A stretch of 64,000 nt of DNA from positions 186,001-250,000 of the forward strand of contig CBDAPE010000019.1 of the NCBI GenBank assembly GCA_965198325.1, read 5' to 3'. Shown here one piece after another: positions 26,485-35,533 of the stretch. A model generated the notes under the pieces. That model made no database searches. It saw only the letters and a list, made by a program, of their open reading frames with translations, and was not told the DNA's origin. The first letter of the stretch is position 1. Each line of letters starts with the position of its first letter. This DNA comes from CBDAPE01 sp965198325 (GTDB lineage: Bacteria > Pseudomonadota > Alphaproteobacteria > UBA828 > JAPUJA01). Both the position numbers and the translations under genes were made by a program.

Positions 26485-27247
26485 GCGTGTAGTCCCTCAC
26501 CCGGTTCTTGTGGTCTTTGGTCTGGAACGCGAAGCTCTGAATATAGGCCTCGAATTCGAGATCGGAATCGAGGCTCAGGGTACCGCCCCGACGAAGCGAC
26601 GCCTTGGTTGCCCGAATCGCGGGCGCCGGCAGGGCGGCGATCTCCCCAGCGATCGCGGCAGCCCGCGCGAGGAGGGTGCCATTGGGAACCACGTCGGCGA
26701 ACAGGCCGAGCGCTAAGCCTTCCGCCGCCCAGATCGAACCGGCGGTCAGCAGATAACGGTTGGCCCGCATCGGTCCGATCGCCTCGCGCAAGAGCCAGGT
26801 CGTACCCATGTCGGCGGCAGCCAGACCGAGTTTGGCAAAGGCGAAATCGTAACGCGCCTCCGGGCAGCCGACCGCGATATCGCAGGCAAGCGCGAGGGCC
26901 GCGCCACCGCCGACCGCCGGCCCGTTGACGGCGGCGATAAAGGGTGTAGGCGAATAAAAGATCCGCTTGACGATCTGGTTGTAGCCCCGGATCAGCTCGT
27001 ACTTGGTCTCGAGATCCGAATCCTCGGGGTTCATGATCTCGAAAATGTCGCCACCGGCGCTAAACGCCGAGCCGGCGCCCGTGACGATCACAACCCGGAC
27101 GGCCGCATTGCGCTCGATATCGGTGAGCGCTCGCTGCATCTGGCCGCTGAAGTGGCGCCCGATGGAATTGCGCCGGTCAGGCCGGTTGAGCGTCAGGGTG
27201 GCGATCGCGCCGTCGACCTCGACTAGAATTTCCGGCTCCGCGGGCAT
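26459..27247 (-). CDS. Enoyl-CoA hydratase/isomerase
   Basis: This 262-residue crotonase-fold protein has the N-terminal signature IATLTLNRPDRRNSIG, the oxyanion-hole segment SAFSAGGDIFEI and the helix AAVNGPAVGGGAALALACDIAVG. The first catalytic Glu position of true hydratases falls in KLGLAADMGTTWLL, which has no clear Glu, so isomerase or other crotonase chemistry is possible. AGAGGA lies before the ATG at 27247, whereas an ATG at 27271 would overlap the preceding gene. It is part of the AtuA-type operon. Confidence 0.82.
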   Translation of the reverse strand: MPAEPEILVEVDGAIATLTLNRPDRRNSIGRHFSGQMQRALTDIERNAAVRVVIVTGAGSAFSAGGDIFEIMNPEDSDLETKYELIRGYNQIVKRIFYSPTPFIAAVNGPAVGGGAALALACDIAVGCPEARYDFAFAKLGLAAADMGTTWLLREAIGPMRANRYLLTAGSIWAAEGLALGLFADVVPNGTLLARAAAIAGEIAALPAPAIRATKASLRRGGTLSLDSDLEFEAYIQSFAFQTKDHKNRVRDYTRGAKRKLK

Positions 27248-27260
27248 GGCTGATTTCCTC

Positions 27261-28430
27261 TTAGACGTCATAGCGACCGAGGATCTCGCGCGCAATTACC
27301 ATGCGTTGGATCTGGCTGGTGCCTTCGCCGATTTCGTACATCTTGGCGTCGCGGGCGAACCGCTCGATACCGGTTTCACGCATGTAGCCTGCCCCACCAT
27401 GGATCTCGATGGCGGCTCCGGTTGCCGTAAGCGCCGCCCGCGCGGCGTGAAATTTCGCCATTGCCGCTTCCTTCTTTACCCGCTGGCCCGCGTCGTCCAT
27501 CCGGGCTGCATTCAGCATCAACAGGCGTGCCGCTTCGATCTCGGTCGCCATTTCGGCGATCGGCCACTGCACCCCCTGGAACGCCGCGATCGGTTTGCCG
27601 AACTGCTCGCGTTCCCTGGCGTAGACCGTGCTGGCCTCGAGCGCCGCCTGGCCCAGGCCGACGCAGGCCGCCGCGACGTTGATCCGACCCCGATCGAGGA
27701 TCTGAGCGAACTGGCGGAACCCCTCGCCTTCCGCCCCGACGCGATTGTCCTCCGACAGTTTGACCTCGTCGAAATAGAGCATGGCGGTGGGCGAGCCGTA
27801 CATGCCCATCTTGCGGTCGGCCTCGCCGATTGCAAAGCCATCCATGCCGCGTTCGAGGATAAAGGCGGAAACCCCCGCCGAGCCCGGCGCATCGCCGCTC
27901 CGCGCCGTGATCACGAAGATATCGGCGACCGTGGCGTTGGTGATGAAACACTTGCTCCCGGTTACGAAGTAATAGCCGTTGCGATACTCCGCGCGGGTCT
28001 TGCAGGCCGCGGCGTCAGAACCACCCGACGGTTCGGTCAGGCCGAACGAGCCGATCGCCTCGCCTGAAATCATCCGCTTGAGGTAGCGCTCCTTCTGGGC
28101 CTCGCTGCCGTGGCTGGCAATAACCGAGGAGGCGAGACCGATATGGGCATTAAGTGAGCTGCCCACCGCGCCCGAGGCCCGCGAGATTTCCTCGAGCATG
28201 AGGCAGACCGTCACCGTATCCGCGCCCGCGCCGCCATAGGCTTCGGGATGAGGCGCACCGAGATAGCCGAGCGCGGCCATTTCCTCGAACAGCGCCATCG
28301 GAAACTTGTCGCTCTCGTCGATCTCGGCGGCGACCGGCGCAATCCGTTGCTCGGCGAATTTGCGCACGGCATCACGGAATTCACACTGTGTTTCCGTCAG
28401 GCGGTATTTGTCGGCCGGTCCGTCGGTCAT
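27261..28430 (-). CDS. Acyl-CoA dehydrogenase
   Basis: This 389-residue flavoprotein has the family signatures SFGLTEPSGGSDAA (FAD contact), FVTGSKCFITNATVAD and the C-terminal IHGGAGYMRETGIERFARDAKMYEIGEGTSQIQRMVIAREILG block. The catalytic Glu expected in the YEIGEGTSQIQ region is present. It introduces a double bond into an acyl-CoA, passing electrons to ETF. The ATG at 28430 overlaps the stop of the ligase pseudogene (ATGA). The longer upstream reading frame belongs to the antisense side of that ligase. Confidence 0.88.
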   Translation of the reverse strand: MTDGPADKYRLTETQCEFRDAVRKFAEQRIAPVAAEIDESDKFPMALFEEMAALGYLGAPHPEAYGGAGADTVTVCLMLEEISRASGAVGSSLNAHIGLASSVIASHGSEAQKERYLKRMISGEAIGSFGLTEPSGGSDAAACKTRAEYRNGYYFVTGSKCFITNATVADIFVITARSGDAPGSAGVSAFILERGMDGFAIGEADRKMGMYGSPTAMLYFDEVKLSEDNRVGAEGEGFRQFAQILDRGRINVAAACVGLGQAALEASTVYAREREQFGKPIAAFQGVQWPIAEMATEIEAARLLMLNAARMDDAGQRVKKEAAMAKFHAARAALTATGAAIEIHGGAGYMRETGIERFARDAKMYEIGEGTSQIQRMVIAREILGRYDV

Positions 28431-29991
28431 GACTCCTGGGCCCGTCTGCCTTCCCGTTCCGCGGCCTCGCGCAACTGAAACCGGCGGATCTTGCCGGACG
28501 CCGTCAGCGGCAGCTCGTCCACTAAGCTCACCTCGCGCGGCACCTTGAAGCGCGAGAGGTTCGTACGGCAATGGTCTAACACATCGTCCGGCGTCGCACT
28601 GTGCCCGGGTTTAAGCACGACGAACGCGTGGATCACTTCGCCCCTGATCTCGTCGGGCATGCCGACCACGGCGACGGACTGGACCGCGGAGAGTTCCGCA
28701 ACGATGTTCTCGACCTCCTTGGGAAAGACATTGTAGCCGCTGGCCACGATGACGTCCTTCTTGCGGTCGAGAATATAGATGTTGCCCTCGGCGTCGATCT
28801 TGCCGATGTCACCAGAGCGAAGCCAGCCGTCGCAAAATGCCGCCGCGCTTGCTTCGGGCTGCTACCAGTACTCGATCATGAAGGTCGACCCCCGAAACAG
28901 AAGCTCGCCCGATTCGCCAGCGGGCACGTCGCGCTCGAACTCGTCGACGACGCGCACCTCGACACCGGGGATCGCCGGCCCGCAGGACCCATTCCGCCGT
29001 GGCTGGCCGGGGACCTGAACGCTAGCCACGGACGAGAGCTCGGTCAGGCCGTAGCTTTCGATTGTCTCGATGCCAAGGTCGTCGCCGAGAAACGATTTAA
29101 GGGTTGGCGAAACAGGCCCGCCGCCGACGTCGATCATGCGCACGCTCGCGATGTCGCGCCCCGCGAGGTTTGAGGCCTCGAACAGGCGGGCGAAAACCGT
29201 CGGAACGCCGGTGAGGTAGGTAACCCGGTGGCGTTGGATCGCCTCGATGGCCACCGCGGGGTCGAAGCGCGGAATCACCACCGTGCTCGCCCGTGCAAGG
29301 CCCGGCATAAGGAAATCGAACTCGAATCCGAAGCTGCTGGTAAGTGGCAGCAGGGTAATGAACCGGCCGGTCGCAACCTGGCCCGTCACGCGCCGGGTCG
29401 CGATGGCATTTCCGACGACCCCCCGATGGCTGAGCAAGATCCCCTTCGGCCGGCCCGTCGTGCCCGAGCTGTAGATCATCATCGCGGGATCGTCGGGACG
29501 GTTCGCGGGGTCGGGCGCGCAGGGCTTGATTCGTGCAACGCCTCGGTGAGATCGGACCAACCCGGAGACTCGCCGCCGACGAGCCAGCGCGCCGTCACCG
29601 TCGCGGGAACGACATCCCCCGTGCAACGATCCGCGACGTCGCCGCCGGAGATGAAGCCCCGCGCGCCACAGTCGGTCATGATGTTACGGATCTCGCGGGA
29701 GGTGCTGTGTACATTGATCGCGACGCCGATCACCCCGGCGATGCCGCAGGCGATGTAGAATTCCACGATCTCCCGGGAGCTTTCCGACAGCACGGCAATA
29801 CGCTCCCCCCGCCCAATGCCTCGCGCACGGAACACGGCGGCGAGCCGCCGGGAGCGGCCGTAGGTCTCGGCGTAGGTCACCTCTGTGCCGTCCCGCAAGA
29901 TCAGGTGGACGGCGTCTGCGGAATCTGCCGCGGCTTGCGCGAAAATTTCGTCGATCCGGCGGGGCGGGACGATTGCGTGCTCCTCACTCAC
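28427..29991 (-). pseudogene. AMP-dependent acyl-CoA ligase, broken by a frameshift and an amber codon
   Basis: Three open pieces make one ANL-superfamily ligase of about 520 residues. The N-part (from GTG 29991) runs to LTEALHESS. A one-base shift near 29510-29530 is needed to continue with MMIYSSGTTGRPKGILLSH, the AMP-binding P-loop. At 28862-28864 an in-frame TAG interrupts MIEYW*QPEAS, after which GWLRSGDIG and the catalytic Lys block TASGKIRRFQL follow. The GTG overlaps the stop of the reductase (GTGA). It would activate the acid that feeds the acyl-CoA genes downstream. Two separate lesions favour a real pseudogene, but sequencing errors cannot be excluded. Confidence 0.8.
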
Positions 29992-31040
29992 GGAATAACC
30001 CGCATCTCCCGAAAGCGCGCGAACATGCGTTTGAACATCTCTTCCGAATCGACCCAGTCGTAAAATCCGAGGCGCTGGCGCTTGTTGTTGCAACCGATGG
30101 TCCGCCAGTCCATCGTGAACTCGCTATCGCACCATTCCCAGTTCGTCAGCCGCTCGAGAGAGAACGGCGCCAGGTCGTATTTCTTCACGATGTCGTCCCA
30201 AAGCGGGCCTTTGTCCGCCATACTCTCGACAAGCGAGATTTGCTGCGGCGGCGCCACGTCCATCCCGAACACGTCGCCGAACTGGGGCCAGAGCCGCGCC
30301 CAACAGAAGAGATCCCCGTTCGAAACGTTGATCGCCTGATTGGCGGCAACAGGGTCGGTCGCGGCCCAGATGGCGCCGTGCGCGAGCAGATCGGCGTCGA
30401 CGCAGTCGCGCAACGTCCGATAGACTTCCGGCGTACCGGGGAAGCGCAGGGGCAGACCCATCTCCTTGCAGATCGTCGCGTAGACCGCGAGACTGATGGT
30501 GACATTCCATTGACCTTCGATGGTCGCGCCGAAGATTGGGGGAGGGCGGATCCGCGACCAGGTCCAACTCTTGCCCGTCTGACGCTGTCTCGTGAGGTCT
30601 TCCTGAAAATAGTAGAAGTAGGGGGAGAGATAACGGGGATCGTCTTCCCGCGACGGGGTGAGCGATGGGTCGATGGCGTCGGACCCGTAATAGCCGGTTC
30701 CGTGCATCAGGCTGATATGTTCGAGATTCGCGGCGGCGGGCTCCACGGAATCGAGAACGTTGACGAACATCTGGTGATTGGCCGCCTGATCGTCCGGATT
30801 GAGGACCGAATAAAACACGTGGGTCGTATCCTCATGGACGCCAAGCTGGCTCTTGCACTGGTCTGCATCCAGCAGGTCACACAAAAGGATGGGAACGTCT
30901 GTCTCGTAATCGGGAGTGCGGCGGGCGGCGCCGATGACCTCCCAGCCGTCGTCCGCGGCGAGCCGTTACGCGATGTGGCTGCCGCTCAGACCGAGAGCCC
31001 CGATAACAAGTGCCTTTTTCTTCAATTCTGACCCCCGCAT
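29988..31040 (-). pseudogene. PRISE-type SDR (progesterone 5-beta-reductase/iridoid synthase-like) with an early TAA
   Basis: The main open part (from 30884) lacks a Rossmann motif, but the same frame continues upstream: KKKALVIGALGLSGSHIA, then a TAA at 30966-30968, then RLAADDGWEVIGAARR. Without the stop it is a full PRISE-family enone reductase, with LMHGTGYYGS, SPYFYYFQEDL (the Tyr and neighbours of the active site) and SRIRPPPIFGA. Family members reduce the C=C bond of enones such as monoterpenoids. The stop sits where a Glu codon (GAA) would be usual. Start is ATG 31040 or TTG 31025. It heads the AtuA-type operon. Confidence 0.75.
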
Positions 31041-31076
31041 CCCTACGTGTTTACCGGCGGTACGCAGCTACGTCGG

Positions 31077-31778
31077 TCAATCGGAATCCGCGGCGGGCGA
31101 CCAGGCCGTTGTGTCGGCGTTCGCGTAGCTCGCATATTGCTCGATGAAATAGGCATCCGATTCGGCCGTCGCCGTGGCCGATGACCGCTCACCCATGACC
31201 TCGTGCCAACGCGCCAGCCGCGGGCAATCGTCAGGGATGGTGACGCCGCGATAATGCCTCCAGACGACGAGCCGGTCGAAAAACGGATAATAGGTCAGAT
31301 CGAGCAGCGAGGCGTCCGCCCCCAGCCAGTAGGGGCCTGCGCTGGACAGCCGTGAAAGTCCCTCGGTCTCGATGAAACGGAATTTCGCGTCGAGCCCGAC
31401 CTTGAGTTCGGCCCGTTCCGCTTCGTCCTGTGCGGTCAGCAGGTCGTAATAATGAGGCAGAAAGGTCGAATTGCAGTAGTCGATCCAGACACGGACCTCG
31501 GCACGCAAACCGGGATCCGCCGGCATCAGGCGGGGCTCCGGGTAAACCTCTTCGAGATACTCGTTGATCACCGAACTTTCGTAGACGCGGTCCGTGTCCC
31601 GCACCAGCGCGGGCACCCGGCCGTAGGGAGAGACCGCCAGGAATTCCGCCGATTTGTTGGCGAGATCGACCTCGATGAGCTCAAAGTCGAGCCCCTTCTC
31701 CAGGAGCGCCATACGGCTGCGCTGCGCGAAGGGGCAGATTTGGGCACTGTAGAGCTTGATCGAATCGCTGTTCGCCAT
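31077..31778 (-). CDS. Glutathione S-transferase family protein
   Basis: This 233-residue protein has a thioredoxin-like N-terminal domain with CPFAQRSRMALLEKGL (a Cys-Pro-Phe-Ala motif, as in omega-type and glutathionyl-hydroquinone-like GSTs) and the VPALVRDTDRVYESSVINEYLEE glutathione-binding block. A helical C-terminal domain follows. The start MANSDSIK at 31778 is preferred. A catalytic Cys, rather than Ser or Tyr, suggests thiol transfer or reductive chemistry. It lies upstream of, and in the same direction as, the PRISE-type reductase pseudogene. Confidence 0.85.
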   Translation of the reverse strand: MANSDSIKLYSAQICPFAQRSRMALLEKGLDFELIEVDLANKSAEFLAVSPYGRVPALVRDTDRVYESSVINEYLEEVYPEPRLMPADPGLRAEVRVWIDYCNSTFLPHYYDLLTAQDEAERAELKVGLDAKFRFIETEGLSRLSSAGPYWLGADASLLDLTYYPFFDRLVVWRHYRGVTIPDDCPRLARWHEVMGERSSATATAESDAYFIEQYASYANADTTAWSPAADSD

Positions 31779-32040
31779 GGCTCGTCCTCTCCCTCGGCGT
31801 AGGCCGCATCCGGCGCCCGCCGGAGCCAGTCTGGCGGCTATCATAGCTCCAATTCAACAAGGCGACGACTCCCGACCGGGCTCGTCAGCGAACGGGCGTT
31901 TCGGGACAGGCAAGCTCGTGGCGCGGGCAACCCGAGGATCGTCTGGATGCCGCCGTGCGGGCGGAATCGGCGGAGCTTGACCACGCCCCAAGAGCGGGCA
32001 AGATGAGCGTCTCGAAATCCGGCACACCAGGGAGAACTCC

Positions 32041-33669
32041 ATGCGTGGGCTGATGCAGGATTGGCCGCTTGTCGTATCCACGCTGCTCGACTACGCGGCG
32101 TGCTGTCACGGCGATGTGGAGATGGTCTCGCGCAGCCTGGAAGGGCCGATCCACCGCACCACCTATGCCGAGATCGAGCAGCGAGCGCGGCGGCTCGTGA
32201 CCGTGCTAAGGCGCCTGGGCGTCGTTGTCGGAGACCGTGTCGCGACGATGGCCTGGAACGGCTATCGCCATTACGAACTATTCTTCGCCATCCCGGGCGC
32301 CGGCGCGATCTGTCACACGGTCAATCCACGGTTGTTCGAGGAGCAACTGGTCTACATTCTCAACCACGCCGGGGATCGCGTGCTCTTCATCGATCTCGAT
32401 CTCGTCGAGCGAACGGAGGCACTGATTGCGCAATGTCCGTTGCTCGAAACCGTCGTCGTCATGACCGACGAAGCCCATATGCCGGCGACCGACCTGCCGA
32501 ACGCGCTGTGCTTCGAGACTTTGCTCGCGGCGGAATCCGACGCGGCCGATTGGGCGCTGCCGGCGGAAACCGACGCCGCCGGGCTATGCTACACCTCGGG
32601 CACGACAGGCGATCCGAAGGGCGTGCTCTACAGTCACCGCGGCCTCGTGCTTCACGCTTTTTCCCAGTGCCAGGCGGATAATATGGGGCTCTCGAGTCGG
32701 ACCACGATGATGCCGACCGCCGGCATGTTCCATGCCAACGGCTGGGGTATTCCCCACGCCGCGGCAATGTGCGGCGCGAAGCTCGTGATGCCTGGGCGCA
32801 AGGTCGACGGCGCCTCGCTCTTCGAGCTGCTCGAAACCGAGAAAGTCGATTACGCGGCCGCCGTGCCGACGGTCTGGCTGGGTCTTTTAGGCTATCTCGA
32901 CGAGACGGGAAAGAGACCCACCTACCTCAAGCGAGTGTTCGCGGGGGGCTCGGCGATGGCCCGGACGACCATGGAACGCTTCGAGAGCGAATTCGGGCTG
33001 TCGATCCAGCACGGCTGGGGCATGACCGAGATCGGACCGGTGGCAACTTCCTCGCTGATCAAGCACAAGCACGCCGAACTGCCGCTTGAGCGGCGGCTCG
33101 ACTGGAAGTCCAGCCAGGGCCGCGCCCACTATGCCGTCGAGATGCGAATCGTCGGCGACGACGGTATGGAACTGCCCCGCGACGGCACGGCGGCAGGCCA
33201 CCTCCAGGTGCGTGGGCCTTGGGTTAGCGAGCGCTATTACCCGGGCGACGGGCAGGCGCTCACCGACGCGGACGGCTGGTTCGGCACCGGCGACATCGGC
33301 ACCCTTGATTCCGACGGCTACATGCGGCTGACCGACCGCGCCAAGGATCTCATCAAGTCGGGCGGCGAATGGATCAGCTCGATCGATCTCGAAAACGCCG
33401 CAATGCAGCATCCGGGCGTCGCGGAAGCCGCAGCCATCGGCCTGCCCCATCCCAAATGGGATGAGCGGCCGCTCCTCGTCGTCGTACCGGCGTCCGATGC
33501 CGAGGTCGACGCGGACTCGATCCTCGACAGGCTCGCCCGGCATTTCGCGAAATGGCAACTCCCGGACGAGATCGTCTTCGTCGAAGACCTGCCCCACACG
33601 GCAACCGGCAAGATCTCCAAGCGCCACTTGCGCGAGCGCTTCAAGGACCATGTCTGGCCGGGCCCTTGA
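32041..33669 (+). CDS. Fatty acid/medium-chain acyl-CoA ligase (AMP-forming)
   Basis: This 542-residue intact ANL ligase has the P-loop CYTSGTTGDPKGVLYSHRG, the GWGMTEIGPVA motif, the hinge region GWFGTGDIGTLDSDGYMRLTDRAKDLIKSGGEWIS (in parts) and the catalytic Lys in HTATGKISKRHLRE. It activates a carboxylic acid to the CoA thioester through an acyl-adenylate. A CAGGGAGAA site precedes the ATG. It lies divergent from the AtuA-type operon, whose own ligase is broken, so it could in principle stand in for that enzyme. It is followed by a GST gene. Confidence 0.9.
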   Translation: MRGLMQDWPLVVSTLLDYAACCHGDVEMVSRSLEGPIHRTTYAEIEQRARRLVTVLRRLGVVVGDRVATMAWNGYRHYELFFAIPGAGAICHTVNPRLFEEQLVYILNHAGDRVLFIDLDLVERTEALIAQCPLLETVVVMTDEAHMPATDLPNALCFETLLAAESDAADWALPAETDAAGLCYTSGTTGDPKGVLYSHRGLVLHAFSQCQADNMGLSSRTTMMPTAGMFHANGWGIPHAAAMCGAKLVMPGRKVDGASLFELLETEKVDYAAAVPTVWLGLLGYLDETGKRPTYLKRVFAGGSAMARTTMERFESEFGLSIQHGWGMTEIGPVATSSLIKHKHAELPLERRLDWKSSQGRAHYAVEMRIVGDDGMELPRDGTAAGHLQVRGPWVSERYYPGDGQALTDADGWFGTGDIGTLDSDGYMRLTDRAKDLIKSGGEWISSIDLENAAMQHPGVAEAAAIGLPHPKWDERPLLVVVPASDAEVDADSILDRLARHFAKWQLPDEIVFVEDLPHTATGKISKRHLRERFKDHVWPGP

Positions 33670-33698
33670 GTCCGTCGGCCGATCAGGAAATCGGAGTC

Positions 33699-34301
33699 AT
33701 GCAGCTCTACAACGACGCGACCTCGCCCTTCGGACGCAAGATCCTGGTCGCTGCGGTCGAACGCGCCATCCCGCTCGACGAGGTGATAATCGATGTCTAT
33801 TCGCCGGGCCCACTCGATGCCCACAACCCGCTTCGCCAGATCCCCACACTGGTCACCGACGCGGGCGAAGCGCTCTTCGATAGCGACGTAATCCTGCTCT
33901 ATCTCGACAGCGTCCATGACGGTGCGCCGCTCGTACCCGACGACGAGTGCTGGACGGTGCTGACCCGCACCGCGCTTGGCAACGGCCTGATCGAGGCCGT
34001 GCTCACCCGGATCTTGGAGATCAAGCGCCCGGACGGCGAACAGAGCCCCGGGTTTATCGCCAAGATGGAAGAGCGCATCGCCCGATCGATCGCCCGGCTC
34101 GAAGAGATCGCGGGCGCACTATCCTCCGACGTTCTGCGCGCCGACGACATCACTATCGCCTGCGCCCTCGAATACACCGACTTCCGTTATTCCGAGGACT
34201 GGCGGAGCGAGTGCCCGACCCTGGCCCGCTGGCTCGAAGCCATCGCCGCTCGCCCGAGCATGACGGCGAGTGTGTCAACCCGGACGGTCAGCCCCGGTTG
34301 A
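33699..34301 (+). CDS. Glutathione S-transferase family protein
   Basis: This 200-residue GST has the N-terminal MQLYNDATSPFGRKILVAAVE, a Ser-Pro-Phe motif typical of bacterial and zeta-like classes, then NPLRQIPTLVTDAGEALFDSDVILLYLD (glutathione contact). A helical C-terminal domain ends in LARWLEAIAARPSM. The start is the ATG at 33699, preceded by CGGAG. It begins 29 bp after the ligase stop and is probably co-transcribed with it. The substrate is unknown. Confidence 0.85.
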   Translation: MQLYNDATSPFGRKILVAAVERAIPLDEVIIDVYSPGPLDAHNPLRQIPTLVTDAGEALFDSDVILLYLDSVHDGAPLVPDDECWTVLTRTALGNGLIEAVLTRILEIKRPDGEQSPGFIAKMEERIARSIARLEEIAGALSSDVLRADDITIACALEYTDFRYSEDWRSECPTLARWLEAIAARPSMTASVSTRTVSPG

Positions 34302-34626
34302 AGCGGGCGCTCCTCTCGCCCCGCCGATGTCGGGCTAAAGTGCCCCGAATCAGATCTCCAGCGGAGCTTGCGCCACGTCTGCGATCGGCCGATCCCGGAC
34401 ATTGAAAGGGCCGATCCACAACACCCATTCCTGCGCCAGAAGACGGCGCTGCCGCAGCTGGATAAAGATCTCACCATCGAGCCCAATCCGCCTTGAGAGT
34501 GATTGACCTATGTCAATGTGCCTTGAACCCGGAAGTCCACAATCGGATTTACCGGGGACGGGTTTCGTTCTGCCGGCGCGATCCTTCGAACATGGTGCCC
34601 TGCACGTGTTCCAACGGGAGGCCACC
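34302..34626. other. 325-bp non-coding stretch before the MBL gene
   Basis: No convincing gene is seen. A minus-strand open frame (34350-34643) has a protein-like part (IGLDGEIFIQLRQRRLLAQE) but no recognised family. The stretch holds an FNR-like dyad at 34503-34516 and a GGGAGG ribosome site at 34616-34621 for the GTG start at 34627. Confidence 0.5.
34503..34516 (+). promoter_or_regulatory. FNR/CRP-family-like operator
   Basis: TTGAC-CTAT-GTCAA is a perfect 5-4-5 inverted repeat that resembles the binding sites of FNR/FixK/DNR-type regulators. It lies 110 bp upstream of the GTG start of the MBL-fold gene. Position and symmetry support an operator for oxygen, NO or sulfide-type control. Binding is not shown by sequence alone. 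Confidence 0.4.
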
Positions 34627-34687
34627 GTGACACCCGATGTCACAGCATTCTTCCACGGTGCAACCTACACGATCACCTATGTGATTA

Positions 34688-34703
34688 GGGTCCGGACTCA
34701 TTA
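34688..34703 (+). repeat. Left terminal inverted repeat of the IS5-family element
   Basis: Sixteen bases, GGGTCCGGACTCATTA, whose reverse complement matches the other end with a single difference. Confidence 0.9.
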
Positions 34704-35464
34704 CAGCCACCAGATGACGGCGGCGGCAAGGGCGATTGCTGCGATGAAGTTTTTGATGTTGCGGTCGAAGCGGGTGGCTATACGGCGCCAGTCCTTGAGG
34801 CGGCAAAACATGCGCTCGATGATGTTGCGCTGCCTGTAGACGGTCTTGTCATAATGGTATTGGACCTTGCGGTTCTTGCGCGGTGGGATGACGGCCGTGG
34901 TTCCGCGTTCTGCCAGCCAGTCGCGCAGGGCTTTGCTGTCATCGCCCTTGTCGGCGACGAGTTCGGCGGCGGGCGGCATGGCTTCGATACAGCGCTGGGC
35001 GAGCTTGCAATCATGGACGTTTCCTGGTGTCAGGAGCAGGACGAGGGGCCTGCCTTTCGCATCGCAGACAGCGTGGAGCTTGGTGTTGCGGCCCCCCTTG
35101 GTGCGGCCGATGCCATGGGCCAAGGCCCCCCTTTTCCGCCGCCGGCGCAGCGATGAACCTTGATGCAGGTTGAATCGATGAACAGCCGGTCGGGGGCGTC
35201 TTCGCCGCCCGCCAGCGCGCTGAATATCCGTTCCCAGATGCCGCGCTCCGCCCAGCGTACAAAGCGGTTGTAGAGCGTCTTCTTCGGTCCGTAGACCTCA
35301 CGCGGACAGTCGGCCCAGCGCCCGCCATTCCTCAGGGCATGGACGATCCCGCTCAGCACCCGGCGATCGTCAACGCGCGCCATGCCGCGCGTATCCGTCG
35401 GCAAAAGCGAAGCGATCCGAGCCCATTGCGCATCCGAAAACCAAAAGAAATCCGACATTTCCAT
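34701..35464 (-). CDS. IS5-family transposase in two frames, probable -1 frameshift
   Basis: The upstream frame (35464-35030) encodes the DNA-binding part and first DDE Asp (WARIASLLPTD, RLFIDSTCIKVHR). The downstream frame (about 35130-34701) encodes GRTKGGRNTKLHAVCDAKGRPL, ADKGDDSKALRDWL and the Glu-bearing RNIIERMFCRLKDWRRIATR. The two meet at a run of four A and six G on the coding strand (35126-35135), where a -1 slip gives a continuous transposase of about 253 residues. Two-frame transposases are normal in the IS427 group, so this is probably programmed and not damage. The element may be active. Confidence 0.85.
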
Positions 35465-35517
35465 CGCCTCCTCGCTGGAAACAATGAATCATGCCAGCCC
35501 CGCTTTGGGAATCCCCT

Positions 35518-35533
35518 TAATGGGTCCGGACCC
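35518..35533 (+). repeat. Right terminal inverted repeat of the IS5-family element
   Basis: Sixteen bases, TAATGGGTCCGGACCC, complementary to the left end with a single difference. Confidence 0.9.

Larger units (their letters stand above)
34688..35533 (-). mobile_element. IS5-family insertion sequence (IS427-like), 846 bp
   Basis: Near-perfect terminal inverted repeats bound the element: GGGTCCGGACTCATTA at 34688-34703 and TAATGGGTCCGGACCC at 35518-35533, which match at 15 of 16 positions. The target duplication is TA (34686-34687 and 35534-35535). Removing the element plus one TA restores the MBL reading frame exactly, which proves the boundaries. The transposase is on the minus strand in two frames. 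Confidence 0.92.

Noticed and set aside
34350..34643. Possible 97-residue minus-strand gene
   Set aside because: It has a protein-like stretch but no recognised family, overlaps the start of the MBL gene, and lacks a ribosome site.
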